From Solidesulfovibrio carbinoliphilus subsp. oakridgensis (GTDB lineage Bacteria > Desulfobacterota > Desulfovibrionia > Desulfovibrionales > Desulfovibrionaceae): DNA of 64,000 bases. Positions within the stretch are counted from its first letter, which is position 1, and every line of letters starts with the position of its first letter. The stretch is from assembly GCF_000177215.2 (NCBI RefSeq), contig NZ_CM001368.1, positions 558,001 to 622,000 of the forward strand, written 5' to 3'. The position numbers and the translations under genes are program-made. Under the pieces are notes generated by a model, which did no database searches, was not told the origin of the DNA, and saw only the letters and a program-made list of their open reading frames with translations. Of this stretch, positions 44,220 through 52,018 are shown piece by piece.

Positions 44220-45450
44220 GGAAGGGCTCGTTTCCGGCCAGGCAGTCGCACAACCGGCCGTAGACCTGCCGGATGGTCCGGGGGCGGTAGTCGCTGTCCA
44301 CGGCCGCCAGGATTCGCCGGGCCAGGCTCGACTGGTCGACCATGACGGCAAGCGATTTTTCCCAGTCCGGGTCGAAGTCCATGTCCGGCAGGGAACTTAA
44401 GGCCAGCCGCCGCCAGATGACGCGGGCCGGGATGTTCGACGGCGCGTAGACCCCGAACAGCCGGGCGTACTTCGGGGGCACGGGCGTGCGGCCGGCGTTT
44501 TTGGTGGTCATGGCGAGGATGTCGGCCAGCTCCCGGGTGTCCCAGGCCTTTTGTTCCTCAAAGGTGGACCACCGCTCCTCGACTAGGCCCTTGAGCGCCG
44601 CCACCACCACTCCGGCCAGGGCCAGGTCCGCGGCCGGACATTCCTGGGTGTCGAGGACCCGGATCTCGATGGTGGACCGGTCGAACCGGGCGATGGCCCC
44701 CCGGGCATTGAGAAACTCGTCCTGAAGCACGCCTTGCGGGTCCATGGGAGCGATGTCGCGGTACAGGGGGGCGAGGATCCGGTCGCGGTATTCCTGTTCG
44801 GAAAAGACCGCTTCCGGGATGACCGCGCCCATGACCGAGGGCACCCGGTCGGCGTTGTGGGAGTACCGATCCATGCGGGCGTCGAGAAAGCCCGTGAATT
44901 TGCCGTCAAGAATCGGCGTGGAGGCGGCCAGGGCCGGCATGATCGGCAAAAGGACCCGGATGGCGGCATGGAGCCGGCCGAACTCCTCGTCCCCGCGAAA
45001 AGGCAGGTTTACGTGCATGCTTTGCAGGTTCGACCAGCCATGCCCCTTGCAGTCGAAGATGGCGTCGAAGGTCCGGTAGATTTCGCCGTGCTCATGGGGC
45101 CAGAGCACGGTTTCGGCCGGCGGGTCCATGAGGGGATGGGCGCCTGTCGGCATGAGCCGGCCGCCAAAGGGCGCAAGCAGGGTATCCGCCTTGGCCACGT
45201 GCGCGGCAAAGGTGGCGGCCAGGCCCGAGAGGCTCGGGGCCGGCTGGCTGACCTTCATCTCGAGCACATGGTTGACCAGCTCGTTTGACCAGGTGAGCTT
45301 GCCCATGTCCACGTCCGCCGCCCCTTCCCGGCCGGCGGCGGCGGCGAGCAGCCGGTCGGCCACGGGCAGGACGGCCAGCGTCTCCCGGTCGACGATCATG
45401 TATTCGATTTCAATGCCAAAAGCGGAAAAAAGAGGTCTTACCCGGCTCAT
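44185..45450 (-). CDS. GCS2-family glutamate--cysteine ligase-like carboxylate-amine ligase
   Basis: The 421-residue product starts SAFGIEIEYMIVDRETLAVLP, the metal/ATP-binding Glu-rich strand of GCS2 enzymes, and has ELVNHVLEMK, PTGAHPLM, the substrate loop SMHVNLPF and FDRSTIEIRVLD with the active-site Glu. GCS2 enzymes join glutamate or other acids to an amine through an acyl-phosphate. The substrate is not evident. Its ATG overlaps the upstream RimK-like gene stop by 4 nt. Confidence 0.88.
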   Translation of the reverse strand: MSRVRPLFSAFGIEIEYMIVDRETLAVLPVADRLLAAAAGREGAADVDMGKLTWSNELVNHVLEMKVSQPAPSLSGLAATFAAHVAKADTLLAPFGGRLMPTGAHPLMDPPAETVLWPHEHGEIYRTFDAIFDCKGHGWSNLQSMHVNLPFRGDEEFGRLHAAIRVLLPIMPALAASTPILDGKFTGFLDARMDRYSHNADRVPSVMGAVIPEAVFSEQEYRDRILAPLYRDIAPMDPQGVLQDEFLNARGAIARFDRSTIEIRVLDTQECPAADLALAGVVVAALKGLVEERWSTFEEQKAWDTRELADILAMTTKNAGRTPVPPKYARLFGVYAPSNIPARVIWRRLALSSLPDMDFDPDWEKSLAVMVDQSSLARRILAAVDSDYRPRTIRQVYGRLCDCLAGNEPFHVGLTGAPYYL

Positions 45451-46916
45451 ACGTTCAGGCTCCCGGTTTTGCGGCGTTCGATGCGTTTGAGGAAGACTTC
45501 CACAACGCGGAGGTAGAGTTCGTCCTGGAGCACCTCGTCCTCGAATCCGGCGTCGATGTTGGGGTTGTCGTTGACCTCGATGACATAGACCTTGTTGCCC
45601 ACCTGCTTGAGATCCACGCCGTAGAGTCCGTCGCCGATGGCGGACGCGGCCTTGAGGGCCGTGGCGATGACTTTTCTCGGCGCCTTGCCCACGGGCAAGG
45701 TTTCGACCCGGCCGTAGATGTCCTTGCCGCTCGCGCCCTTGCGCAGGATCTGCCAGTGCCCGGCGGCCATGAAGTACTTGCAGGCGAAAAGCGGCCGCCT
45801 GTCAAGGATGCCGATGCGCCAGTCGAAATCCGAGGGCAGGTATTCCTGGGCGATGACCAGGTCGGATTTGGCCAGAAGCTTCCTGGCTTCGGTCAGGAGG
45901 GCGTCGGATTCGCGCACCAGCACCACGCCCTGGGAAAAGGCGCTGTCGGGCTGCTTGAGCACGCAGGGCAGGGAGAGTTCCTCCAGGATGTGGTCGATGC
46001 TCTTGCAGTGGGCGATGACGGTCTTGGGGGCCGGGATCTTGTGGCGGGCCAGCAGCTCGGCCAGGTAGACCTTGTTCGAGCAGCGCAGGATCGACTCCGG
46101 GTCGTCGATGACGATGAGTCCTTCGGCCACGGCCTTTCGGGCCATGCGGTAGGTGTGGTGGTCGACGTTGGTGGTTTCGCGGATGAAAAGCGCGTCGAAT
46201 TCCGACAGGCGGTTGGAGTCTTCGCGGGTGATGAGCTCGACGCCGACGCCGAGGGTCTCGGCCGCCTTGACGAAGCGCTTGATGGCCCTCCCGTCCGAAG
46301 GAGGCCGCGCCTCCTCGGGGTCGTGGAGGATGGCCAGATCGTAGCGCGACACAGGTCGTTTGGGGATGATCAGCTTTTTGCCGGCAAAGTATTCCGTGGA
46401 AACGGCTTCCGCGAAGTCGCGTTCCGTGCCGGGGATGTCCTTGACGGCCAAGGGCGAGACGTTTTGCAGCTGCCAGCCGTTTTGGAAGGTGCAGTCGGCC
46501 CGCAGGAACGGGGTCGGAAAGAGCTTGAAAAGTCGCGAGGCCAGCTGCTCCAAACCTTTTTGCGGGGTCTTGCCGAAATAGACGGAGAAGCTCGTTTTTT
46601 CGGGCTGCCGGTCGGCCATGGCCCGGGCCAGGACGTCGGCGAGTTCGTCGGAGGCCAGCCGGATGATGCCCACGGACTTCATGTCCTGGATGGCCGTGAT
46701 GGAGGGGACGGGCTTGTGTCCCCGGGCCTCGGCCAGAAGCGAGACGTAGTAGCCCATGGACTGGTAGCGGTAGGACCGGCAGATGTTGATGATCTTGACG
46801 CCGCGAAGGCCGGTGAAGGTCTCGTCGGTGAGGTAGGCCCGGGCCGCGATGGGTTCCACGCCGGAAAAAACCAGGGAACAGTCTTCCGGGTTTTCGATGA
46901 CCACCAAAACGGACAC
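45447..46916 (-). CDS. RimK-type ATP-grasp ligase with RLAN N-terminal domain
   Basis: The 489-residue product has an N-terminal region of about 200 residues of the RLAN type seen in a subset of RimK-like ligases (CRSYRYQSMGYYVSLLAEARG). An ATP-grasp ligase follows: RETTNVDHHTYRMARKA, LPCVLKQPDSAFSQGVVLV, IAQEYLPSDFDWRIGIL and the metal site VIEVNDNPNIDAGFED. RimK relatives ligate amino acids to peptide C-termini. The GTG start has AAGGAG 9 nt upstream and starts 2 nt after the peptidase stop. Confidence 0.9.
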   Translation of the reverse strand: MSVLVVIENPEDCSLVFSGVEPIAARAYLTDETFTGLRGVKIINICRSYRYQSMGYYVSLLAEARGHKPVPSITAIQDMKSVGIIRLASDELADVLARAMADRQPEKTSFSVYFGKTPQKGLEQLASRLFKLFPTPFLRADCTFQNGWQLQNVSPLAVKDIPGTERDFAEAVSTEYFAGKKLIIPKRPVSRYDLAILHDPEEARPPSDGRAIKRFVKAAETLGVGVELITREDSNRLSEFDALFIRETTNVDHHTYRMARKAVAEGLIVIDDPESILRCSNKVYLAELLARHKIPAPKTVIAHCKSIDHILEELSLPCVLKQPDSAFSQGVVLVRESDALLTEARKLLAKSDLVIAQEYLPSDFDWRIGILDRRPLFACKYFMAAGHWQILRKGASGKDIYGRVETLPVGKAPRKVIATALKAASAIGDGLYGVDLKQVGNKVYVIEVNDNPNIDAGFEDEVLQDELYLRVVEVFLKRIERRKTGSLNV

Positions 46917-46918
46917 GC

Positions 46919-47662
46919 TTAGAGGCTCCTTTGCCGATCCGGGGATCGGCCTTTTTTGCGGGGAGAGAGCACGAGCAGGTTGGCGTCGCAGGTGACGATG
47001 CCGAGCATGACGGCGCACACGAGGTGGTTGAGCGTCACTTCGTAGTATTGGCTCGCGCTGATGGGATTTGGCAGGAGCGGGTCCGCGATGTGGGTGGTGC
47101 GCCGCTCCATGTTGTACCCGTTTATGACGACGAAATGGCCGGACGGGTCGCCGCGCAGGTCGTCGAAAACGAGCTTGCCGCCGTCGTCGCGTTCGCGGGC
47201 GGTGCGGTAGAGGTAGGTCGCGGACAGGCCGGCCAGGATGGGCCGGTCGCGTTTGAGGATGCCCCGGATGAAGCTCGCGGTCAGGTCCACGAAGCGGATC
47301 TTGCCGCCAAGCTCCAGGAAATGCAGATAGGCCTTGGTGGCCGACCGGATACGCGCGGATCTCTTGTAGCGCAGCTGGCGGGTGAGCTTCTGGGCCAGAT
47401 CGGTCGATTCCTCGGCAAACCAGGTGATGTCGAAGACGGTCAGGTCGAAGGTGTAGAGCTTGGCGGCATAGCCCCGGGCCAGGGCGTGGCTGCCGATATG
47501 GGCGGCGAGCGTGCCTCCGGCGGGCAGGGTCTTCACCTCGCGGATCAGGGTGTCGAGCGGCAGGGCATCGCCGTAGAAGCGGTAGATGGCGTGCAGGCAG
47601 GTCGGCCCGCAGGTGGTGTCGTCTGGCTGGGCCAGGATGGGGATGGCAAGCTTGGATTCCAC
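46919..47662 (-). CDS. C39-like cysteine peptidase
   Basis: The 247-residue product has the papain-like catalytic Cys in DDTTCGPTCLHAIYRFYG, the His in PSGHFVVINGYN and the Asp in THIADPLLP, the Cys-His-Asp order of C39/C39-like peptidases. No signal peptide or membrane helix, so it acts in the cytoplasm, unlike bacteriocin-exporter C39 domains. It is the first gene of the four-gene ligase operon. The GTG has AGGGG 8 nt upstream. Confidence 0.85.
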   Translation of the reverse strand: MESKLAIPILAQPDDTTCGPTCLHAIYRFYGDALPLDTLIREVKTLPAGGTLAAHIGSHALARGYAAKLYTFDLTVFDITWFAEESTDLAQKLTRQLRYKRSARIRSATKAYLHFLELGGKIRFVDLTASFIRGILKRDRPILAGLSATYLYRTARERDDGGKLVFDDLRGDPSGHFVVINGYNMERRTTHIADPLLPNPISASQYYEVTLNHLVCAVMLGIVTCDANLLVLSPRKKGRSPDRQRSL

Positions 47663-47891
47663 GTTGTGGCCCCTACCACGGCACACGGATGTTGACCATG
47701 GTCACTGTGCCGTTTTTTTGCTGCTGCGTGTTCTTGCGGGAAGGAAGCGCCGCAGGGCGCGGCGGGGAGCGGACGAAGAAGGACGGGGTGCGGGGCGGCC
47801 TGGCAGGCCGGCGGGAAAGAGGGATTCCATCATTGCCTGAAAACGGCGCGGCGACGGGTGGGCGGGCGCGTTCCTGTTGCCGGAAGGCCGG

Positions 47892-48872
47892 CTATTCGAA
47901 GTGGATTTCCTCTTCCTTGACGATCTGGAAGGCCTTGTTGGACTTGACCAGGCCCGGGATGCCCCGAAATTTCCGCACGCCCTGGATCTCGGCGTCGAGC
48001 AGGGCGTCCACGTCGTTGTCGAGCATGATGATGTCGCCGGGCTTGAGGGAAAGGAGCTGGCGGCCCGTGATCTGGGACCGGCCGAAGCGCACGAGCAGCT
48101 CCACCGGCGTCTCCATGAGCCGTTCCTTGAACCGGGCGATCCAGGCGTGGTCCACTTCCAGGCGTTCGGTCTGGAAGGAGGCGTAGAGCTTGGAGCGGAT
48201 CGGCTCGATGGTGGCGTAGGGCAGGCAGACGATGAGCGAACCGATGGCGTTTTCGAGCTCGACCTCGAAGGTGACCACCACCACCACGTCGCTTGGCGGC
48301 ACGATGGCCGCGAACTGGGGGTTCACCTCGCTGCGCACCAGCTCGATGTGGACCTCGTGGACCGGCTGCCAGGACTCTTCCATGTTCTCAAGCGCGATGC
48401 GCACCACCCGGTTGATGATGGCCTGCTCGATGGGGGTGAAGTCCCGGCCCTCGATCTTGGGCTGGGACCCGGCCCCGCCGAAAAAGCTCTCCACCATGGC
48501 GAAGACGAGCCTCGAGTCCACCACCAGGATGGCGTTGCCGCGAAGGGGGTCGAGCTTGAAGATATTGATCGAGGTGGGGACGGGCAGCGAGCGCATGAAG
48601 TCCCCGAACTTGGACATGTCGATGGAAATGGGGTTGACGTCGGCGCGCTTGCGCATGGCGTTGGCCATGGCGTTGGAGGCAAGGCGGGCGAAGCGGTCGT
48701 TTATGATCTCAAGGACCGGCATCCGGCCGCGGATGATCCGGTCCTGGTTGGACAGGTCGAAAACCACGACCCCGGAGTCGTCCTCCAGGATGTCGGTTTC
48801 CGCTTCGATCTCGCCGCCGGAAAGGCCCCGAAGCAGCGCATCGACCTCGTCCTGATCCAGTATCTTGCTCAT
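47892..48872 (-). CDS. fliM: Flagellar motor switch protein FliM
   Basis: The 326-residue product starts with the CheY-P-binding segment LDQDEVDALLRGL, has the middle domain with GGAGSQPKIEGRDFTPIEQAI typical of FliM, and a C-terminal SpoA domain (ETPVELLVRFGRSQITGRQLLSLKPGDIIMLDN). It sits in the C-ring and sets rotation direction. No fliN or fliG is adjacent. GGTGGG lies upstream of the ATG. Confidence 0.95.
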   Translation of the reverse strand: MSKILDQDEVDALLRGLSGGEIEAETDILEDDSGVVVFDLSNQDRIIRGRMPVLEIINDRFARLASNAMANAMRKRADVNPISIDMSKFGDFMRSLPVPTSINIFKLDPLRGNAILVVDSRLVFAMVESFFGGAGSQPKIEGRDFTPIEQAIINRVVRIALENMEESWQPVHEVHIELVRSEVNPQFAAIVPPSDVVVVVTFEVELENAIGSLIVCLPYATIEPIRSKLYASFQTERLEVDHAWIARFKERLMETPVELLVRFGRSQITGRQLLSLKPGDIIMLDNDVDALLDAEIQGVRKFRGIPGLVKSNKAFQIVKEEEIHFE

Positions 48873-48948
48873 GTCCCACCCTGTCGGCCGGTCTGGCCCG
48901 CACTATAGGGACCTCGGCCCGAAAAGAAAAGAGCCCAAGGAACAAACG

Positions 48949-48974
48949 AAAACCGGCCGCCACAGGGCGGCCGG
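48949..48974 (-). terminator. Rho-independent terminator of the barrel gene
   Basis: On the minus strand CCGGCCGCC, loop CTGT, GGCGGCCGG, then TTTTCG. Perfect 9-bp stem, 52 bp after the stop of the gene at 49026-49607. Confidence 0.85.
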
Positions 48975-49025
48975 CCGGTTGGACGCAGGTGCATTGGGGC
49001 TTCCGTTGGCGGCGGGCAGGCGGGG

Positions 49026-49607
49026 CTAGAAGGAGACGTTCAGGCCCAGGGTGCCGCCGAAGGCGTTGATGCCCTGGTTGCTGAACTGCCCGATGTGCCA
49101 ATATTTGACCGAACCCTTGAGGCTCAGCTGCTGGGTCAGGGCGTAGGTGGCGCCCACTTCGCCGTTTTCGGTCAGATTGTTCTCGAAGCCGTTGTAAGGG
49201 ATCTTGGTGTCGGCCCACAGGCCGCCGAAACCGGCGCCGAGAAACATCGTGGCCTGGGACGTGGCCACGAAGTGCCAACGGGTGTTGAAGTTGGCGCCGA
49301 TGCCGCTGGCGGGCGAAGCCTTGGAACCGATGCCAAGGGGCGTTTCGAAGCGCTTGTTCTGGTCCATGTACACGCCCATGCCTTCAGCTTCTACGGCCAC
49401 GTTGTCGAAGACATAGTAGTTGAACGCCCCGCCGTAGGTGAAGATGGAATTGACGCGGGGGTTGGTGGCGCCGAAGGCGCTGAACCGGGGCTCGAAATTG
49501 AAGGACCCGGCCGAGAAATTCTGGGCCATGACCCAGCCGGCCGAAGCGGCCAGAATCAGGCAGGCGGCCGTAAGGGCCAAAATGAGCTTGCGAAAAAGCG
49601 CGTCCAT
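49026..49607 (-). CDS. Outer-membrane beta-barrel protein, PagL-like C-terminus
   Basis: The 193-residue product has a signal peptide (cleavage near VMAQ-NFSAG) and about eight amphipathic beta strands, ending in the C-terminal NVSF typical of outer-membrane barrels. The YWHIGQFSNQGINAFGG segment resembles the H-x-SN-x-G active-site area of lipid A deacylase PagL, but with extra residues between His and Ser, so enzyme activity is doubtful. AAGG lies upstream of the ATG, with a weak sigma-54-like site before it. Confidence 0.8.
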   Translation of the reverse strand: MDALFRKLILALTAACLILAASAGWVMAQNFSAGSFNFEPRFSAFGATNPRVNSIFTYGGAFNYYVFDNVAVEAEGMGVYMDQNKRFETPLGIGSKASPASGIGANFNTRWHFVATSQATMFLGAGFGGLWADTKIPYNGFENNLTENGEVGATYALTQQLSLKGSVKYWHIGQFSNQGINAFGGTLGLNVSF

Positions 49608-49647
49608 GACCTTCTCCCTGTGCGCGAATTGGAATGGGGGAAGACGT

Positions 49648-49663
49648 TACAAATGTCATGCCA
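49648..49663 (-). promoter_or_regulatory. Weak sigma-54-like promoter for the barrel gene
   Basis: Minus strand TGGCATG-ACAT-TTGTA: correct -24 GG and 10-nt spacing, but GT instead of GC at -12. It lies 41 nt before the start codon. Confidence 0.35.
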
Positions 49664-49853
49664 GAGGGGAGAAACGGCGTTTTTGTCGTTAATATCCTGA
49701 AATAAAATAAAAAATCAGAAAATGGCTGTGGCGGCCCGCCAAGGAGGCGCCAGAAGTGTTTGAATCTTTCAGAAAATAAAACAGATGGCTCGCGAGAAGG
49801 ACAGGCTTCCGGCCGGGCCTGCCGGCGGCGGGAAACGGACAGGCAGTTCCAAT

Positions 49854-49910
49854 GAAAAAGCCCGCCCCAAGGGACAACGGCGGTGCGCGGCGCGTCGTTC
49901 CTTGGGGCGG
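49854..49910 (-). terminator. Rho-independent terminator of hypBA
   Basis: On the minus strand CCGCCCCAAGGAACGACG pairs with CGTTGTCCCTTGGGGCGG (two G-T type changes) and is followed by GCTTTTTC. It sits 36 bp after the hypB stop. Confidence 0.85.
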
Positions 49911-49945
49911 ACTTTTCCGGGCGGGCGACCTCTGGCGGGGCCGGA

Positions 49946-50611
49946 TTACGCTTGTCGCGTCTTTTTTTCGCGTACCCGGGTCCGCAGCCAGTCGTACCAG
50001 TCGTCGAGGCCTTCCCGGGTCCGGGCCGAGACCGGAAAGATGCTGATGCATTCGTTCAGGACCCGGGCATGGCGGCTGGCCCGGTCCAGGTCGAAATCCA
50101 CGTAGGGGAGGAGGTCCACCTTGTTCAAGACCAGGGCGGCGGAGATGTGGAAGAGAAGCGGATATTTCTCGGGCTTGTCGTCGCCCTCGGCCACGCTTAA
50201 AAGCGCGATCTTCAGGTCCTCGCCCACGTCGAACTCGGCCGGGCAGACGAGATTTCCGACGTTCTCGATAAAAAGGATGTCCAGGCCGTCCAGGGCGAGG
50301 CTTTTGACCGCCTCCTGGACTTGCGAACTGGTCAGGTGGCAGCCGCCCTCGGTGTTGATCTGCACGGCCTGCGCCCCGGTCGCGGCCACGCGGCGGGCAT
50401 CGTTGTCGGTTTGCAGGTCGCCTTCGACCACGGCCATCTTGAGCTCCGGGGCGAGGTCGGTCAGGGTCCGCTCGAGCAACGTGGTCTTGCCCGCGCCGGG
50501 CGAGCTCATGAGGTTTAAGACCAGGATGCCCTTGTCCGCGAAAAACGTTTTGAGGTCGGCGGCGATGCGGGCGTTGGCCTCCAGGATGTTGCGTACCACG
50601 GGAATCTGCAT
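49946..50611 (-). CDS. hypB: Hydrogenase nickel-incorporation GTPase HypB
   Basis: The 221-residue product has the G1 loop SSPGAGKTTLLERTL, the nickel/zinc site GGCHLTSSQVQ, ENVGNLVCPAEFD (switch region), and the guanine-specific LVLNKVDLLPY. It supplies energy for nickel insertion into [NiFe] hydrogenases together with HypA. No N-terminal His-rich or CXXCGC nickel-store segment is present. It follows hypA by 12 nt on the same strand. Confidence 0.95.
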   Translation of the reverse strand: MQIPVVRNILEANARIAADLKTFFADKGILVLNLMSSPGAGKTTLLERTLTDLAPELKMAVVEGDLQTDNDARRVAATGAQAVQINTEGGCHLTSSQVQEAVKSLALDGLDILFIENVGNLVCPAEFDVGEDLKIALLSVAEGDDKPEKYPLLFHISAALVLNKVDLLPYVDFDLDRASRHARVLNECISIFPVSARTREGLDDWYDWLRTRVREKKTRQA

Positions 50612-50623
50612 GGCAAGCCTCCG

Positions 50624-50977
50624 CTATTCGAGTTCGAGGTATTCGATGTAGAGTTCGCGGCCGGAGAGGACGGTGTGGCCGAGCTCCTCGCCGCAGGCCG
50701 GGCAGGGGGCGAAGGCGGCCGAGGGGACCTCGGGCGTGAACTCCCGGCCGCAGGCCCGGCAGCGAAGGACGACCGGGGTCTCCTCCAGGACGAGTTTGGC
50801 CCCGGCGATGGCCGTGTCCATGGTCATGGTTTCGAAGCCCATTTCCAGGGCTTCGGGCACCACGGCCGACAGCCGGCCGTGTTTGACCTTGACGGTAAGC
50901 AGCCGCTTGTTTTCCTGCTTGGCCATTTCTTCTTCAATGATGGCGAGCAGGCTTTGGACGATGGCGAGTTCGTGCAT
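50624..50977 (-). CDS. hypA: Hydrogenase nickel metallochaperone HypA
   Basis: The 117-residue product starts MHELAIVQSLL, where the amine, His2 and Glu3 form the nickel site, and has a zinc site CRACGREF with CPACGEEL (two CxxC). HypA delivers nickel to hydrogenase with HypB. The start is the ATG giving an exact MHE N-terminus; a longer frame would bury it. Operon hypA-hypB; no hydrogenase structural genes are in the window. Confidence 0.95.
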   Translation of the reverse strand: MHELAIVQSLLAIIEEEMAKQENKRLLTVKVKHGRLSAVVPEALEMGFETMTMDTAIAGAKLVLEETPVVLRCRACGREFTPEVPSAAFAPCPACGEELGHTVLSGRELYIEYLELE

Positions 50978-51037
50978 GGCCGGTCCCTGGTACGGCAAAT
51001 CACTCCCTGCGTAAAGAAAGCCGGGAGAAAAAGGGCG

Positions 51038-51721
51038 TTAGCGGAAATACGGAGCCAGGACCACGGCCACGACCATGGCTGGCAGCAGGTTTGACACCTT
51101 GATTTTCAAAAGCCCGAGCATGTTGATGCCAATGGCCACGATGAGAAGGCCGCCAACGGCCGTCAGTTCGGTCAGCCGGTCCGGGGTGAAATAGCCGTGG
51201 GCCACGGTCCCGAGGAAGACGAGCAGGGCTTCGTAGAGGGCGACCGGCACGAAGGACAGGAGCACGCCCGCCCCGTAGGTGGTGGCCAGGATCAGGGCCA
51301 CCGAGCCGTCGAGCAGGGATTTGGTGAAAAGGATGGTGTGGTCGCCGCGAAGGGCTTCGTCAAAGGAGCCGAGGATGGCCATGGTGCCGGTGCAGAAGAT
51401 GACCGAGGCCGTGACCAGGCCGTCGGTGAAAAGGGCGTTTTCCGAGCGGAGCCTGGCTTTGAGGCGGTCGCCGGCCCGGGCCATCCACCGCTCGATGTCG
51501 ATGGCCTCGCCGGCCACGGCCCCGGCCAACATGCTGATCACGACGAGCAGGGGGGCGTCCATGGAAAGCGCCATCTTGAGGCCGATCAAAAGGATCGAGA
51601 GGCCAAGGGCCTGGAACATGATGACGCGCACGCGGTCGGGAAAGCGGCCGTGGAGCGTCAGGCCGAGCAGGCCGCCAACGACGATGGCCGCGCCGTTGAC
51701 CAGGGGGCCGAGCGGGATCAT
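51038..51721 (-). CDS. DUF554 membrane protein
   Basis: The 227-residue product has about seven hydrophobic helices and the DUF554 landmarks GPLVNGAAIVVGGLLG at the N-terminus, FCTGTMAILGSFDEALRGDHTILFTKSLLDG in the middle, and GGLLIVAIGINMLGL at the end. Function of the family is unknown, perhaps a transporter. The ATG has AAGGAG 6 nt upstream. Confidence 0.9.
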   Translation of the reverse strand: MIPLGPLVNGAAIVVGGLLGLTLHGRFPDRVRVIMFQALGLSILLIGLKMALSMDAPLLVVISMLAGAVAGEAIDIERWMARAGDRLKARLRSENALFTDGLVTASVIFCTGTMAILGSFDEALRGDHTILFTKSLLDGSVALILATTYGAGVLLSFVPVALYEALLVFLGTVAHGYFTPDRLTELTAVGGLLIVAIGINMLGLLKIKVSNLLPAMVVAVVLAPYFR

Positions 51722-51793
51722 GGGAGACTCCTTGCGCCTGTGGGGCTGGGGAGGGCTACCAGTTCCGGAGGCGTGGGACAAGCCGTTACCTGG

Positions 51794-51821
51794 TTGACAC
51801 CCTGGCGGTCCATAGGATAAA
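51794..51821 (+). promoter_or_regulatory. Promoter of tRNA-Leu
   Basis: TTGACA (51794-51799), a 16-nt spacer and GATAAA (51816-51821) lie 13 nt before the tRNA. The -35 is perfect and the -10 is 4/6. Confidence 0.75.
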
Positions 51822-51834
51822 TCTCAGGATTCAT

Positions 51835-51921
51835 GCCGGGATGGCGGAATTGGTAGACGCAGCGGACTCAAAATCCGCCGGTCGCAAGGCCTTGGGGGTT
51901 CGAGTCCCCCTCCCGGTACCA
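51835..51921 (+). tRNA. tRNA-Leu (anticodon CAA)
   Basis: The 87-nt class-II tRNA has acceptor GCCGGGA with TCCCGGT, anticodon arm GCGGA-CTCAAAA-TCCGC (anticodon CAA), a long variable arm (GGTCGCAAGGCC), T arm GGGGG-TTCGAGT-CCCCC and encoded CCA. It reads TTG codons. Confidence 0.95.
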
Positions 51922-52018
51922 TAAAAATTTCAGCGGGTTGCATCTGTCCGAAAGGACAAGGGCGACCCGCTGTTTCTTTTTGGAGACAGCGTTCGAAATC
52001 TTCCGGCGCTGCCCGTTC

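Larger units (their letters stand above)
49608..49945. other. Intergenic region between barrel gene and hypB
   Basis: No credible gene is seen. It contains a possible sigma-54 site (49648-49663), an AT-rich island (49687-49735) and the hypBA terminator (49854-49910). Confidence 0.6.

Noticed and set aside
47689-48908. Plus-strand open frames opposite fliM
   Set aside because: They are antisense mirrors of a conserved flagellar gene with no motif of their own.
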